A DNA stretch of 17,749 bases from Zygnema cylindricum (taxonomy: Eukaryota; Streptophyta; Zygnematophyceae; Zygnematales; Zygnemataceae), in contig JBBHKE010001133.1 of NCBI GenBank assembly GCA_037447655.1, forward strand, positions 1 through 17,749, given 5' to 3'. Below, piece by piece: positions 7,966 through 16,515 of the stretch; position 1 is the first letter of the stretch; each line of letters starts with the position of its first letter. The notes under the pieces are model-generated. The model had not been told where the DNA came from. It did not search any database and saw nothing but the letters and a program-made list of their open reading frames with translations. The translations under genes and the position numbers were made by a program.

Positions 7966-8689
7966 TTTTTCACTCCTTTTCTCATTTTGCTAAGTGAAGG
8001 TTTTCATATCTTGGCAGATACGCAGTACCTTAACTCTCTTCCCTTCACCAGCTATTCCTTTCTCGCTCTTAAAACTAGATTCTCTTCTTTGTTTATGCGC
8101 ATAGCTGCAAGGTGTAACAAATAATATGTTACAATAAGAACATATTTGAACTATGCCAACACCAATATGTGAGTCACACTTTGCCCATAATGGACGTAAG
8201 GGCCTTGTGTGACGGTGTTGAAAGCAGAAGACCACATCAATATTTGTCCCAACAACTCATATTTCTCAATTACTTGTTATGAGCTATTTTGGCAAGGCAA
8301 ACTTGAAATTTAGCCGCAACATTTTTGAATTCAACTTTTGAAATTCGATTTCAGAATTTCATGGTGTACAATTGATTATTGTTTAAGGATCTGTGATGAT
8401 GAGATTCACACAAACAACGCTACCAACCAAAACATTGGCGTTTAAATAGACGCTTTATTATGGAAAATGGACAACTTCAGTGTGAAATTAGCTCCATAAA
8501 AATCACTAAAACATTGAAAAAGCATATTTATGTTTGGTGATTGGCGAATTTTTAATTAACCTGACTATGGACTTTCTCAATCTGTGCGTCGATTTGATGC
8601 CTTTATCTTTTATTTCTTTCCTATGGTGGTTGTATAATCAGCTTTAATGGATGAGTGCTATGAATCATCACAACTATTCCACTTTGATA
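7966..8689. other. region between the two retroelements; no gene recognised
   Basis: About 720 bp of AT-rich DNA. One minus-strand open frame of 81 codons (7990-8235) includes a few Cys and His and a basic C-terminus but matches nothing that I recognise. The 11-bp satellite found left of the copia element is not present here, although simple insertion into the array would predict it. The right limit is set by the presumed 3' end of the non-LTR element. Confidence 0.4.
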
Positions 8690-8938
8690 GTGGCCGACTT
8701 TATTAAAAAGCGCGATGGTAAACCATCTGAGTCCATAAGAACAAAAAGAAGTAGCATTGTTAAAACTGAAAAACCACATAACAAGGGAATAAACAAAAGG
8801 GAAAATCAAGGCAAAAACTACGAAAATATGAAAGGATGGCAGGGAAGTCGAAAACACCCAAAAAAGCAAAATCCAACAAACAAAACATCAAAGGAAAAAG
8901 CTAACACGTAGCAAAAAACCCCCAACAAAACTAAAAAT
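8690..8938 (-). other. LINE 3' UTR (presumed)
   Basis: After the stop at 8939 the minus strand becomes T-rich (GTTTGTTGGATTTTGC, TTTTTTGGGTG) and reaches a TTTTTAATAAAGTCGGCC segment with a polyadenylation-like AATAAA. Where the element really ends is not defined by a poly(A) or short repeat. Confidence 0.45.
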
Positions 8939-10360
8939 TTACGGAAAGCAACCACACAAGTCCTCGGATCCCGGAGGAGCACGAGGAGGAAGTTTCGGAA
9001 CACGCCGTCGATCCATAACGGCAATAGACGATCGAAGTAATAAAGAAGCCAACACCCGTTGTAGGGCCACAGAAAAACATTGACGATAAAAAGAAGTAAG
9101 GACTGAAACAAGAGGACTCCCAAGTCCTCGCCTCTCGAACGAGCGCCGACCACAAGTACGGAAAAACTTGTCCAAAGCCACACCCAAGCAACACAATATC
9201 TCGACTGCCATCGGAATGAAGCCATCCATAGCGTCGCGATGGGCATAATCACGCTCTTTCCTTTTAGCTGCGTCACGGACAGCCACTCCCATATGCCGAG
9301 CCGCTTGGTTGACGACTGTAGTTGAGGTAGAGTTCGTCAAAACAATGTCACCAAATATACGACGCGCACCATCAAGAAAAACAAGGTCGATCCGACGCGA
9401 AGGAATAATGTGAGAGACCCCGCGACGAACAGAAAATCCCCCCTAAGAAGCGACGATAGCAATGGTGTCTCGAATTGTGTCGTGCGCATGAATCAACTCG
9501 TCCCCTTGGGAGCAACGAAGCAAATGGACCCCAATGGGCTCGAGAACGTGGCCGCAGGAGCAAACAAGTGAGCCAAGCAAAGGTGGGTGAGGGAGGCCAA
9601 GCCGGAATCTAAGGGTCGTGGTGATCTGAGCCGGGGTGAAACAAAAAGTGGATAAGATAGGGATGGCCAATAGCCAAGCTCCAGGGCCAGGACCGCCACA
9701 AGACAGAAAACGTGCACGCGAAGAATTGGAAGGAAGCGCCTGAAGAAGCTCTGATTTAATAGCGACGACAACCCGATCAGAAATGGATTACTGAACACGT
9801 GCAACTGATGTCGTAACGAGAGTGGGAAAAATTGGCATGTCCTCGATAGCAGCCAGATTAAGAAAACATGATGCATCCAAAAGGGACCGTTGGAAGGCGA
9901 GCTCACCATCCGAAACACGAGGAACCACGGCCGCAAGAATAAGAGTGTCCCCGGCCAAAAAACGAGAGACAATAGTGGAAGCAACAAGGCACCAACTCCC
10001 CAAATAGGCGGCAGGAGCAACACGCGTCGTCGAGAGTAAAACCAAACCGCCAGCCGAGACAGGAAGAGAGGCTTGGATGCGTGCTGTAGGCCCAGACTCA
10101 CAATCAAAAGCTCCACGGCCTAACAAAGTGTGGAGGACATCCATAAGGCGATCATCGAATGTAGAAAGTGAGGACACAAAGGATTGGGTGGGAGGGGAAG
10201 TCTGAGTAAGGTCGGAGGGCCGGTGAGGAAAACAGCTCGTCAGAAGAGCAAAGGCAACCTGGGGATCAGAAAGGTGAGGAAGGTCGTCCACGTGGGATAA
10301 ATCTGTTTGAAGAGCAGAATCAAAGAATGTCGTGAAGTATGGATCAGAACCAGTGGGCAA
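8939..10360 (-). pseudogene. LINE C-terminal half: RT thumb, CCHC and REL endonuclease
   Basis: One frame interrupted by only two stops (TAA near 9788 and TAG at 9443-9445). It starts with the RT connection/thumb (ASLPVSAGGLVLLSTTRV, AAYLGSW), then the zinc-binding CSCGH..GVHLLRC (C-x-C..H-x3-C, about 9515-9565). Next comes HDTIRDTIAIVA, and the nuclease core: RRIDLVFLD with IFGDIVLTN (acidic residues of the PD-(D/E)XK fold), the Lys/Arg-rich AAKRKERDY and a FIPMAVEI segment. In the R2 group this nuclease nicks the target DNA so that RT can prime on it. The last 60 residues (GRRSFERRGLG..) are an unassigned tail. Order and spacing fit the REL group; the exact catalytic set needs alignment. 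Confidence 0.78.
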
Positions 10361-11215
10361 CCCAACACACGAATGCCTTCGGAAGGAGGAGGAGTCTGAA
10401 AATTAGGAGGGGGAGTGATAGGAGGAGGAATAGGACGTGGGGACCAGACATCACACTTGGATGGCTGGACTGAAAGATTGAGTTCGGTTAAGCGAGCCTT
10501 GAAAAAGTTATAGGTCGGTATAACTTGGTCTGAATGACCAATAATGTGTGTGTCATCCGCAACTGAAGGGAAGAGGCAAGAAGGATAGGATGCTGCAGAA
10601 GCTTGAAGGGCACGGTAATGGGCTAGGGCAAACAAACGGCCCCCAAGAGAATCACCCTGACGATTGCCAGTCGTGGAGGAAAGTGGGACCAAATCATCAT
10701 CAGTGGAGAAAGAGAGGCTACTGCTCAGAGAATAAAAAGCTCTCACAAAAGGAAATATCTGGAAAATCGGGAAAGGTGCAGCCATAAGCTCTGAAAAAAT
10801 GGCATTCCGATCCACTGTGCTAAAGGCATTAGAATTATCACGTGGAGGACTAACCAATCCAGATGGGCATCTAACAAAGCTCGGATTCCGTGGACCACGG
10901 CCTCACAACCCCCCCGGGTTGCCACTCCGAATTGATGAGGAGAGAAATAATCATGGAAAGCGGGCTGGAGCTGGATGCAAATGGCACGAGCCACCAATCG
11001 GTATAAAACCTCGCCCATTGCAATAGGACATATTCCCACATTGGGTTTGGTGACAGCTATGAGGCAGGAGGCCGTGAGGAGATCACAAATACGTGAAGAC
11101 ACAGTGCCAGCCGCAATAAGGGAACAAACTCGAAAAAACATATCAAAACCCTGAGCACCAGATTTTGGAGGCAAAACGTCGCGAAATAGCTCATAAACAG
11201 TGCCCGAAGGACCCC
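10240..11215 (-). pseudogene. LINE reverse transcriptase core, frameshifted
   Basis: The RT blocks lie in two frames. Upstream frame (to about 10850): GFDMFFRVCSLI, LIAVTKPNVGICPIAMGEV (the KP..RPIAVGEVLRR block with Arg replaced by Cys), YFSPHQFGVATRGGCEAVVHGIRALL. Downstream frame: DNSNAFSTVDRN with the first catalytic Asp near 10839, GNRQGDSLGGRLFALAHYRAL, and the catalytic VADDTHIIG (codons 10552-10563; the residue before Ala is usually Tyr or Phe and is Val here), then LNLSVQPSKCDVWS and GIRVLG. An indel near 10850 joins the two, and another after GIRVLG (near 10360) shifts into the C-terminal frame. A further indel near 11215 separates the N-terminal part. Confidence 0.85.
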
Positions 11216-12040
11216 CGCTGAAAGATGTGGAGAAGTCGTAAGGGCTCTAATAAAGGAGTCTCGATCCAAGATAAAACACTCTGGCGGCTCGAAGGTGTGA
11301 ATAGAGGGGGACTGTGGGGTAGGAGCTGGTGGATGAAGAGCCCAGAGAATCTCATCCGTCGCACAAGACCGAGGAGCAAGATTAAATGGCCGGATGGCCC
11401 GAACCGCTCGAGAGAGCTCACCAACTCGACCCAAATGAACCGCACGACGATACGAAGATGGCACATCTGAAGTCCGAGAGGTACGACGTGGTGTGAAGGA
11501 AGCACTCGCAACTCGATCCTCGTGCTCGGCATGAAGGGCCCGCCAATCACCTCAAAGGAAACGTCGACATCAGGCCATAGTTTCTCGGGGCCCGCTACCA
11601 CCTCCACGGCCAGGTAAGACTAGAACCCAAAGTGAAAACATGAAAAGGAGGTGCCAAACATCCGCGGGATCCAAATAAATACGGGACAAAGGAAGGTGGA
11701 GGGCGTCTTGCACGATAATCCGCATTGCCATGGGAATCCGCGTGTATAATCGCGGACAGGGGGGGCCTAAATCATAAGCTCCAAGCACGTCTAAATCGCG
11801 TACAAATGCCCAATCTTCGCTCGTAGGTCCTGACGAGAGTATGGTGGAAGAAAGGGTACTGGAGGAAGGGCCGCTCTGGGCCAAAAATTGTTGACAACTC
11901 TTTGTATGTCGGGCAATACCGGCACAGTTCGTGAAATGGCTATGACACCCGCTACATTTTATCCGTGTTGTGGATTGTGTGCGAGGTTTAGGTGGAGGAG
12001 GTGAATGAGGGAGAAGAGGTGAGGGTGCACGGCCGGACAT
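11057..12040 (-). pseudogene. LINE N-terminal region with zinc finger
   Basis: I choose the ATG at 12040 (MSGRAPSPLLP) over the longer open frame reaching 12319, because the upstream part only translates repetitive CA-rich UTR. A Pro/Ser-rich start leads to one zinc finger, CSGCHSHFTNCAGIARHTKSC (CX2CX12HX3C, about 11897-11957), the kind that binds the target DNA in R2-like elements. The frame runs on through a linker (SYRRAVHLGRVGELSRAVRAI, DEILWALHPP) that leads into RT. Two TGA codons, at 11570-11572 and about 11555-11557, interrupt an otherwise continuous frame. Both sit where Arg (CGA) is plausible, so CpG decay is a likely cause. The frame leaves the RT frame at about 11215, in a G-run. 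Confidence 0.75.
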
Positions 12041-12364
12041 GGTTATTAAATGAGAGGGAGAAGCACGGGACGTGATAGAGGGAGAGGAAGGGGGAAATGG
12101 GAAGGAGGAAAGGAAACCATGGGAAATAGATGGTGGAAATGGAAGTGGGACGGAACTTTTTTTTTCTCTTGGTTGTGTGTGTGTGTGAGCGTGTGTGTGT
12201 GGGTGTGTGTTCTTGGCGTTAGGGTTTGAGGTGTGTGTAATTTTAGTGAGAGGAAATGGGGTGTTTGGCGTTGAATAGAAGGGGGGAAGGAGTTTAAGGA
12301 TTACGGATGGGGGCCGCACCTATGATTTCGCCCGTGGGTGTGCGGTTGGCAGCGGCCGCAGGCT
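12041..12364 (-). other. LINE 5' UTR
   Basis: Between the 68-bp monomers and the ATG at 12040. On the plus strand it has a (GT)n-type stretch, GTGTGTGTGTGAGCGTGTG, at about 12172-12211 and a run of nine T. On the minus strand it is CA/CT-rich. No uninterrupted conserved coding sequence is seen. Confidence 0.5.
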
Positions 12365-12806
12365 AGATCCGGAGGTACATGGCGACCGAGAACAGGTGCC
12401 GTTGCGTAGTGAGGAAGAAGAAGACAAAAATCAGATCCGGAGGTACATGGCGACGGGGAGCAGGTGCCGTCGCGTAGTGGGGAAGAAGAAGACAAAAATT
12501 AGATCAGGAGGTACATGGCGACGGGGAGCAGGTGCCGTCGCGTAGTGGGGAAGAAGAAGACAAAAATCAGATCCGGAGGTACATGGCGACGGGGAGCAAG
12601 TCCTGTCGCCTAGTAGGGAAGAAGAAGACAAAAATCAGATCCGGAGGTACATAGCGACGGGGAGCAGGTGCCGTCGCGTAGTGGGGAAGAAGAAGACAAA
12701 AATCAGATCCGGAGGTACATGGCGACGGGGAGCAGGTGTCGTCGTGAGTGGGAAAGAAGAACACGAAATTTAGATTCGGAGGTACATGGCGACTGGGAGC
12801 ATTTGA
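12365..12806 (-). repeat. 68-bp tandem monomers at the LINE 5' end
   Basis: Copies start at 12365, 12433, 12501, 12569, 12637, 12705 and 12772 (period 68, last interval 67); the last copy is partial and ends near 12806. Each holds AGATCCGGAGGTACATGGCG, GCAGGTGCCGTCGCGTAGTG and GAAGAAGAAGACAAAAAT. The copies are nearly identical apart from the two outer ones, so the array was homogenised recently or expanded. It lies immediately upstream of the LINE ORF in the right orientation to serve as repeated promoter units, as monomers do in mouse L1; that role is inferred. Confidence 0.88.
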
Positions 12807-12827
12807 GGATTGTACCGCTTACAATTT

Positions 12828-12854
12828 TATACATATATATATATATATATATAT
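12828..12854. repeat. (AT)n microsatellite
   Basis: About 27 bases of alternating AT just right of the 68-bp array. Confidence 0.85.
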
Positions 12855-12979
12855 GTGTTGTTTTGAAGCTTTAGTCCTCACTAAGCCTTATATGTGAGGG
12901 GAGTGTCTTTTGGTACTTATTTTATTTTGTGGAAGTCTGGTTCATTAAGTACCAGAATTAGTGTCACAGTGAACAGTAA

Positions 12980-13264
12980 GGGAGTACACAGTGTATCACA
13001 CTCCCGGGACACGAGTCAGTTAAAGAAGATGAGACGCTCCACAAGACTCGGTCTTATGATTCAGATTCACCTGAAGACCGATGTGTCACACAAAGTTTCA
13101 TCTTCGATGAAACTTCGGAAAGATGGACGGCGAGATTTGTTGCCGACGCGCTGGTCAATCGGGACCACATCTATGATTATCTGACGTGTTTTGTACAGTG
13201 GAGTGTGACGTTATATATCCCTGTTTTGGACATAAGCGTGTTTTGTTTGATTAGAAATTCAGTT
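12980..13264 (+). other. unassigned open frame, possible exon or TE remnant
   Basis: 95 codons open between TAA at 12977 and TAG at 13265, with no ATG. The translation is mixed and acidic (HESVKEDETLHKTRSYDSDS, TSERWTARFVADALVNRDHI), less biased than the surrounding junk frames, and richer in GC than the flanks. I do not recognise a family. A methionine-started frame overlaps it (12894-13184) in another phase with a more basic, less natural composition. It could be a remnant of a host exon or of an unrelated transposon, or chance. Confidence 0.25.
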
Positions 13265-13321
13265 TAGATTCATTTTATATGACATACCTTGATATATTCA
13301 GGAATCCTCCTTAGTCCTAGT

Positions 13322-13397
13322 AGATATTATTTGATGTACGGTTGGTATACCTCCGTACCAGATATTATTTGATGTACGGTTTGTATACCTCCGTACC
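13322..13397. repeat. tandem duplication, 2 x 38 bp
   Basis: Units 13322-13359 and 13360-13397 differ at one position. Each contains GTACGG and, 11 bases on, CCGTAC, with the palindrome GGTATACC in between, so that every unit is itself a small inverted repeat. Confidence 0.85.
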
Positions 13398-13575
13398 TTA
13401 GTTAGGGTAGTGAGTGGCTGTTAGCGTTCAGGAAAAAATATCTTTTAGGTGTAAGAGTAGGACTTAGTCATTTAAGAAAGGATGAACTTGTTGTATCAAA
13501 TTATGCTTTAGTATTTTTGATATCTTTGACTGTGAGTTTCTCTCAGATCTGTTTGCATATTTCTGTAAAAATTTG

Positions 13576-13625
13576 CGCTTGTGTTCCTCTTTGTATTATT
13601 CGCTTGTGTTCCTCTTTGTATTATT
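13576..13625. repeat. tandem duplication, 2 x 25 bp
   Basis: CGCTTGTGTTCCTCTTTGTA followed by TTATT occurs at 13576-13600 and again, identical, at 13601-13625. Confidence 0.85.
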
Positions 13626-13796
13626 TGCATTGTGTCAGATTTGTAGGCCAATTGGTTGCCTATATTGTCTTTGGTTGTGTTCCAAAGTTGTATGTATTTC
13701 TGAGCATCTGTGAGAGCGTCTTGCTTGTCTTAATTCTGTGATGTCTACTCCAGCTTTCATCTTCATCTTTATTGGGTGTGGTAGCCACAAAACAAC

Positions 13797-14020
13797 AATA
13801 TGTATATACATTAATATATATACATATATATACATATACATATATATACATATACATATATATACATATATATACATATATACATACATATATACATTAA
13901 TATGTATATATACATATATATATGTATATATGTATGTATATATGTTTATATATATATGTATATATATGTATATATATAATAATATAATACATATATATAT
14001 AATATATACATATACAATAG
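13797..14020. repeat. AT-rich palindromic microsatellite
   Basis: Left half TATACA-type, right half TATGTA-type repeats, so the array forms a long imperfect palindrome. A perfect pair is ACATACATATATACAT (13882-13897) with ATGTATATATGTATGT (13922-13937), around a centre that contains the palindrome ATATGTATATATACATAT. Open frames through this stretch on both strands are Tyr/Ile/His-rich artefacts. It could extrude as a cruciform. Confidence 0.85.
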
Positions 14021-14723
14021 GGTACTGAGCTTGCATGGACTTTTAGAATCAATAGGTGACGTGGAGGTTTTTGACCTTGTTAGAAAGGAAATACTAATGT
14101 TGTCTATTAGTAGCCATTTGCCGAAAACCGATATGTACCTTTGCCGCAACCGATAATTATTGGCAATAATTTTTGTTGGTTCCCTTGAGCAATTTATTGG
14201 GACCCCTTTTTGTTCGATAACTGATAATATCGGTTATCGAATTTATTACAATAGGAAATTACCTTATACACAATACTAAAAAATACCCACCTCAAACGAT
14301 GTAAGTAATTTTGTACCTATAAAAGCTACAAAACGTTTTTTTCTTGAAGAAAATGGTAACCTCCGTTCAATTAGGCTTAGCTGATGTGACGTAATGATAC
14401 CCAATTTAAAATAAAAACGAAATCAATAAAATGGGATTACTTGGCGATGGATAGGTAGTGATTGTTGTACATATTTATACTACACCGTTGGAAATTTTGA
14501 TATTCAATATTAAAAACAGTTTAATAGCTTAAAGAGTAAAAAAAAAGTTGGAAAAAAATTGTACGTCTTGTGTAACAACCTAGTAATTTTGGTCTTTGGC
14601 ATGTTTTTTCATTCTATTAAGAAGGTTGTTTCTTTAAATCATATGTTTTAGGAAATTAAGGGATGTTTTCTCATTGTTTTAATGTTTTTAACGATTTTCT
14701 AAGGTTGGCTTAAGGTTTGTGTG
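14021..14723. other. AT-rich intergenic sequence, no gene seen
   Basis: Low-GC sequence with no open frame above background. It has a few short inverted motifs such as CGATAA..TTATCG around 14215-14240. No element boundary is evident. Confidence 0.45.
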
Positions 14724-15284
14724 CACCGCCAATCGCTATTAGCGTGGTGTACGCTAATTCCGTCCCGCTTTTTTTTTTATTATTCTCCAATAGAGTAGCA
14801 TATTCTATTTTTTTATGTACGCCATTTAAGGTTATTTTCCAAGTACCGTACAAAACGGAAGTACGTCATCTTTTAAATAGTGTGGTCTACGGTCAGAGTC
14901 AGACCGTACAAAAACGTACCTTTTTTAAGTGAAAAGGTACAGTTCATTATGTTTAGTAGCCGCGGACGCATGAGAATGTGCGGTCTAAAAAGGGGATCAA
15001 ATCGGGATGTCAAATATCACGTTCGCATATATTCGTCCAACAACCACGTTTCGACTGTGTGAACGTACGATTTGTGTACGATTTGTCTGATTTTGTACAA
15101 ATACCTATATTAGTGTAAGCATGTTTGCGACCGGCATTTACTTTTTTCAAAGACCCAAATTATAATTATTAAACAACTAGAATGTATGTTTTTTTTCAAA
15201 ATTTTCAAATTCTTAATTAGAGTAAACCACGGTAATTCTTCATATATGCTAAAGAAACTTTTACGCTAATAGCGATTGGCGGTG
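14724..15284. mobile_element. 561-bp non-autonomous element with 22-bp terminal inverted repeats
   Basis: The 22 bases at 14724-14745 (CACCGCCAATCGCTATTAGC..) are the exact reverse complement of 15263-15284. The interior has no transposase frame; it contains CCGTAC at 14846 and 14904, a small ACGGTC/GACCGT hairpin (about 14889-14907) and a frame of 60 codons of unknown meaning. I find no target duplication next to the ends (TTTGTGTG on the left, TAGTCCAA on the right), so the superfamily cannot be assigned. Confidence 0.7.
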
Positions 15285-15763
15285 TAGTCCAACACTAAAA
15301 GAAAAACGTTGTAAAACAAAAAATTAGGTAAGTTTATAGTGGTTCAATAGAATTACCTTTGGTTATATTAGTCCTTTATTTAGGGAATTTATCAAAGCAG
15401 TGATTATTTTGGTTACGCTCAATCACCTACATTAGCTTGTCAAAGATTGTACATTTAAAGTACACATTGGTGCTCAATAATGTTGAGTTTAGTTTTGATC
15501 GTCAATCTGATGAACAACTTTGAGTTACGAAATATTGTAACTATCAGTTAAAATTTTGCCGCGCTTGTGAACGTCGACCGTTATAAGAAAATCAACAATT
15601 CACACGGTCGGGCGAGGTTTACGGTAACAAATTGCGGCAACCACATGTAAATAAAAGTAGGGAATTGATCATCGCAACGACTTTTGGTTGCGCGCACTCA
15701 CTTACGTCAGCTTGTCAAAGATTGTACATTTTAAGTACACATTAGTACAAGTTTATTAAAGTA
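15285..15763. repeat. region holding two diverged direct repeats
   Basis: 15379-15471 and 15657-15748 align over about 90 bases; both include AGCTTGTCAAAGATTGTACA then TT.AAGTACACATT.GT. The second copy runs directly into the CACCG..AATCG..ATTAGCGT motif at 15764. No coding sequence is seen. Confidence 0.6.
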
Positions 15764-15810
15764 CACCGTGAATCGCCATTAGCGTTAATAACTCTAATTC
15801 GGTGCCCCTA
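15764..15810 (+). repeat. second copy of the TIR-like subterminal motif
   Basis: CACCGTGAATCGCCATTAGC followed by GTTAATAACTCTAATTCGGT resembles the left end of the 561-bp element (CACCG..AATCG.{1}ATTAGCGT then CTAATTC.GT.CC). A third, inverted relative is at 17051-17072 in the loop of the foldback. These may be the ends of a diverged element spanning 15764-17072, or independent fragments. Confidence 0.5.
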
Positions 15811-16515
15811 AATTTTGTCCCATCAAATAGTTTTAATAATTTTAAAATGTCAACCATGTGAACATAAGACATGCGTATATGTGAAAAGTTACAAATTTTA
15901 AGTAAAACAATGTAACTGACCGAACTCTCACATTGGCGTTGTAACTGTCGACCACAACTATTTACAAGGTCACTTTAAAGAAGGTTGAACAAGCAATTGG
16001 AGTTAAAGATAACTCTATTTCATAACAACGTATTATGTAACGTTAAATTTAACCCTAATTTCACGCAAGCTTGCCAAAATGACAATAAAATAGACTAAGT
16101 TTTAACATTAATATAGGTGGATGTTCACAATTGCACACATATTAAAGAAAATAAACAAAAAAAGAGAGTAAAAGTACAACATTTGACGTTGGTGATATAT
16201 TGCGTGGGGTAGGGCCAAATGCGAACAGAGCCCCAAAAAAAAGATTATTTTTTGACGAATCACAACCATCCTTTTTTTTTTCTTTTGCAAGGGTTGTCAA
16301 GCTTGTCCTGCCATTTTTCAAATCTCCCCAATTTTTCAACAGGAGGCACACGGGTTTCGTTTTTCGTTTTCCCACTTGCCGACAGGTGCCCAATGTTTTT
16401 CCTACGCCGTATGTGTGAAGACAGGTGTGTTTGATAGAGACGGCCCTTGTACGGAAATCAGCGCACGGAAAACAGTACGCACAAGCTAGAAACGCGCTGT
16501 GTATTTTTTACATTA
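15811..16515. other. AT-rich sequence, no gene seen
   Basis: Short overlapping open frames at 16108-16434 on both strands are Phe/Lys-rich and match nothing. 16440-16500 is a more GC-rich patch with GTACGG, CGCACGG and GTACGC. Confidence 0.4.

Larger units (their letters stand above)
8690..12806 (-). mobile_element. degenerate non-LTR retrotransposon with REL-type endonuclease
   Basis: A single-ORF LINE read right to left: 68-bp monomers (12365-12806), 5' UTR, N-terminal zinc finger, RT, C-terminal CCHC and a restriction-like (PD-D/E-XK type) endonuclease, then a 3' UTR that has AATAAA near 8700. Endonuclease C-terminal to RT and no apurinic-type nuclease in front is the architecture of the early-branching R2/CRE/NeSL/Hero groups, not of L1. 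Several frameshifts and stops inactivate it. The 3' boundary is approximate: I see no LTR, no poly(A) tail and no clear target duplication. Clade assignment rests on domain order and motif reading only. Confidence 0.82.

Noticed and set aside
9493-10116. Minus-strand frame of 207 codons rich in Leu/Phe/Pro
   Set aside because: Out of phase with the LINE C-terminal frame that carries the CCHC and nuclease motifs; hydrophobic composition is an alternate-frame effect.
12301-12764. Three similar minus frames of about 65 codons with MYLRI/CLLLPHYATAP motifs
   Set aside because: Shadow translations of the 68-bp monomers; 68 is not a multiple of 3, so each monomer shifts the phase.
13322-13625. Possible CRISPR-like direct repeats
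   Set aside because: Only two adjacent copies each of 38 and 25 bp with no spacers, in eukaryotic retroelement-rich DNA.
13635-14036. Tyr/Ile/His-rich open frames on both strands
   Set aside because: They translate the AT microsatellite; open only because the repeat lacks stops in those frames.
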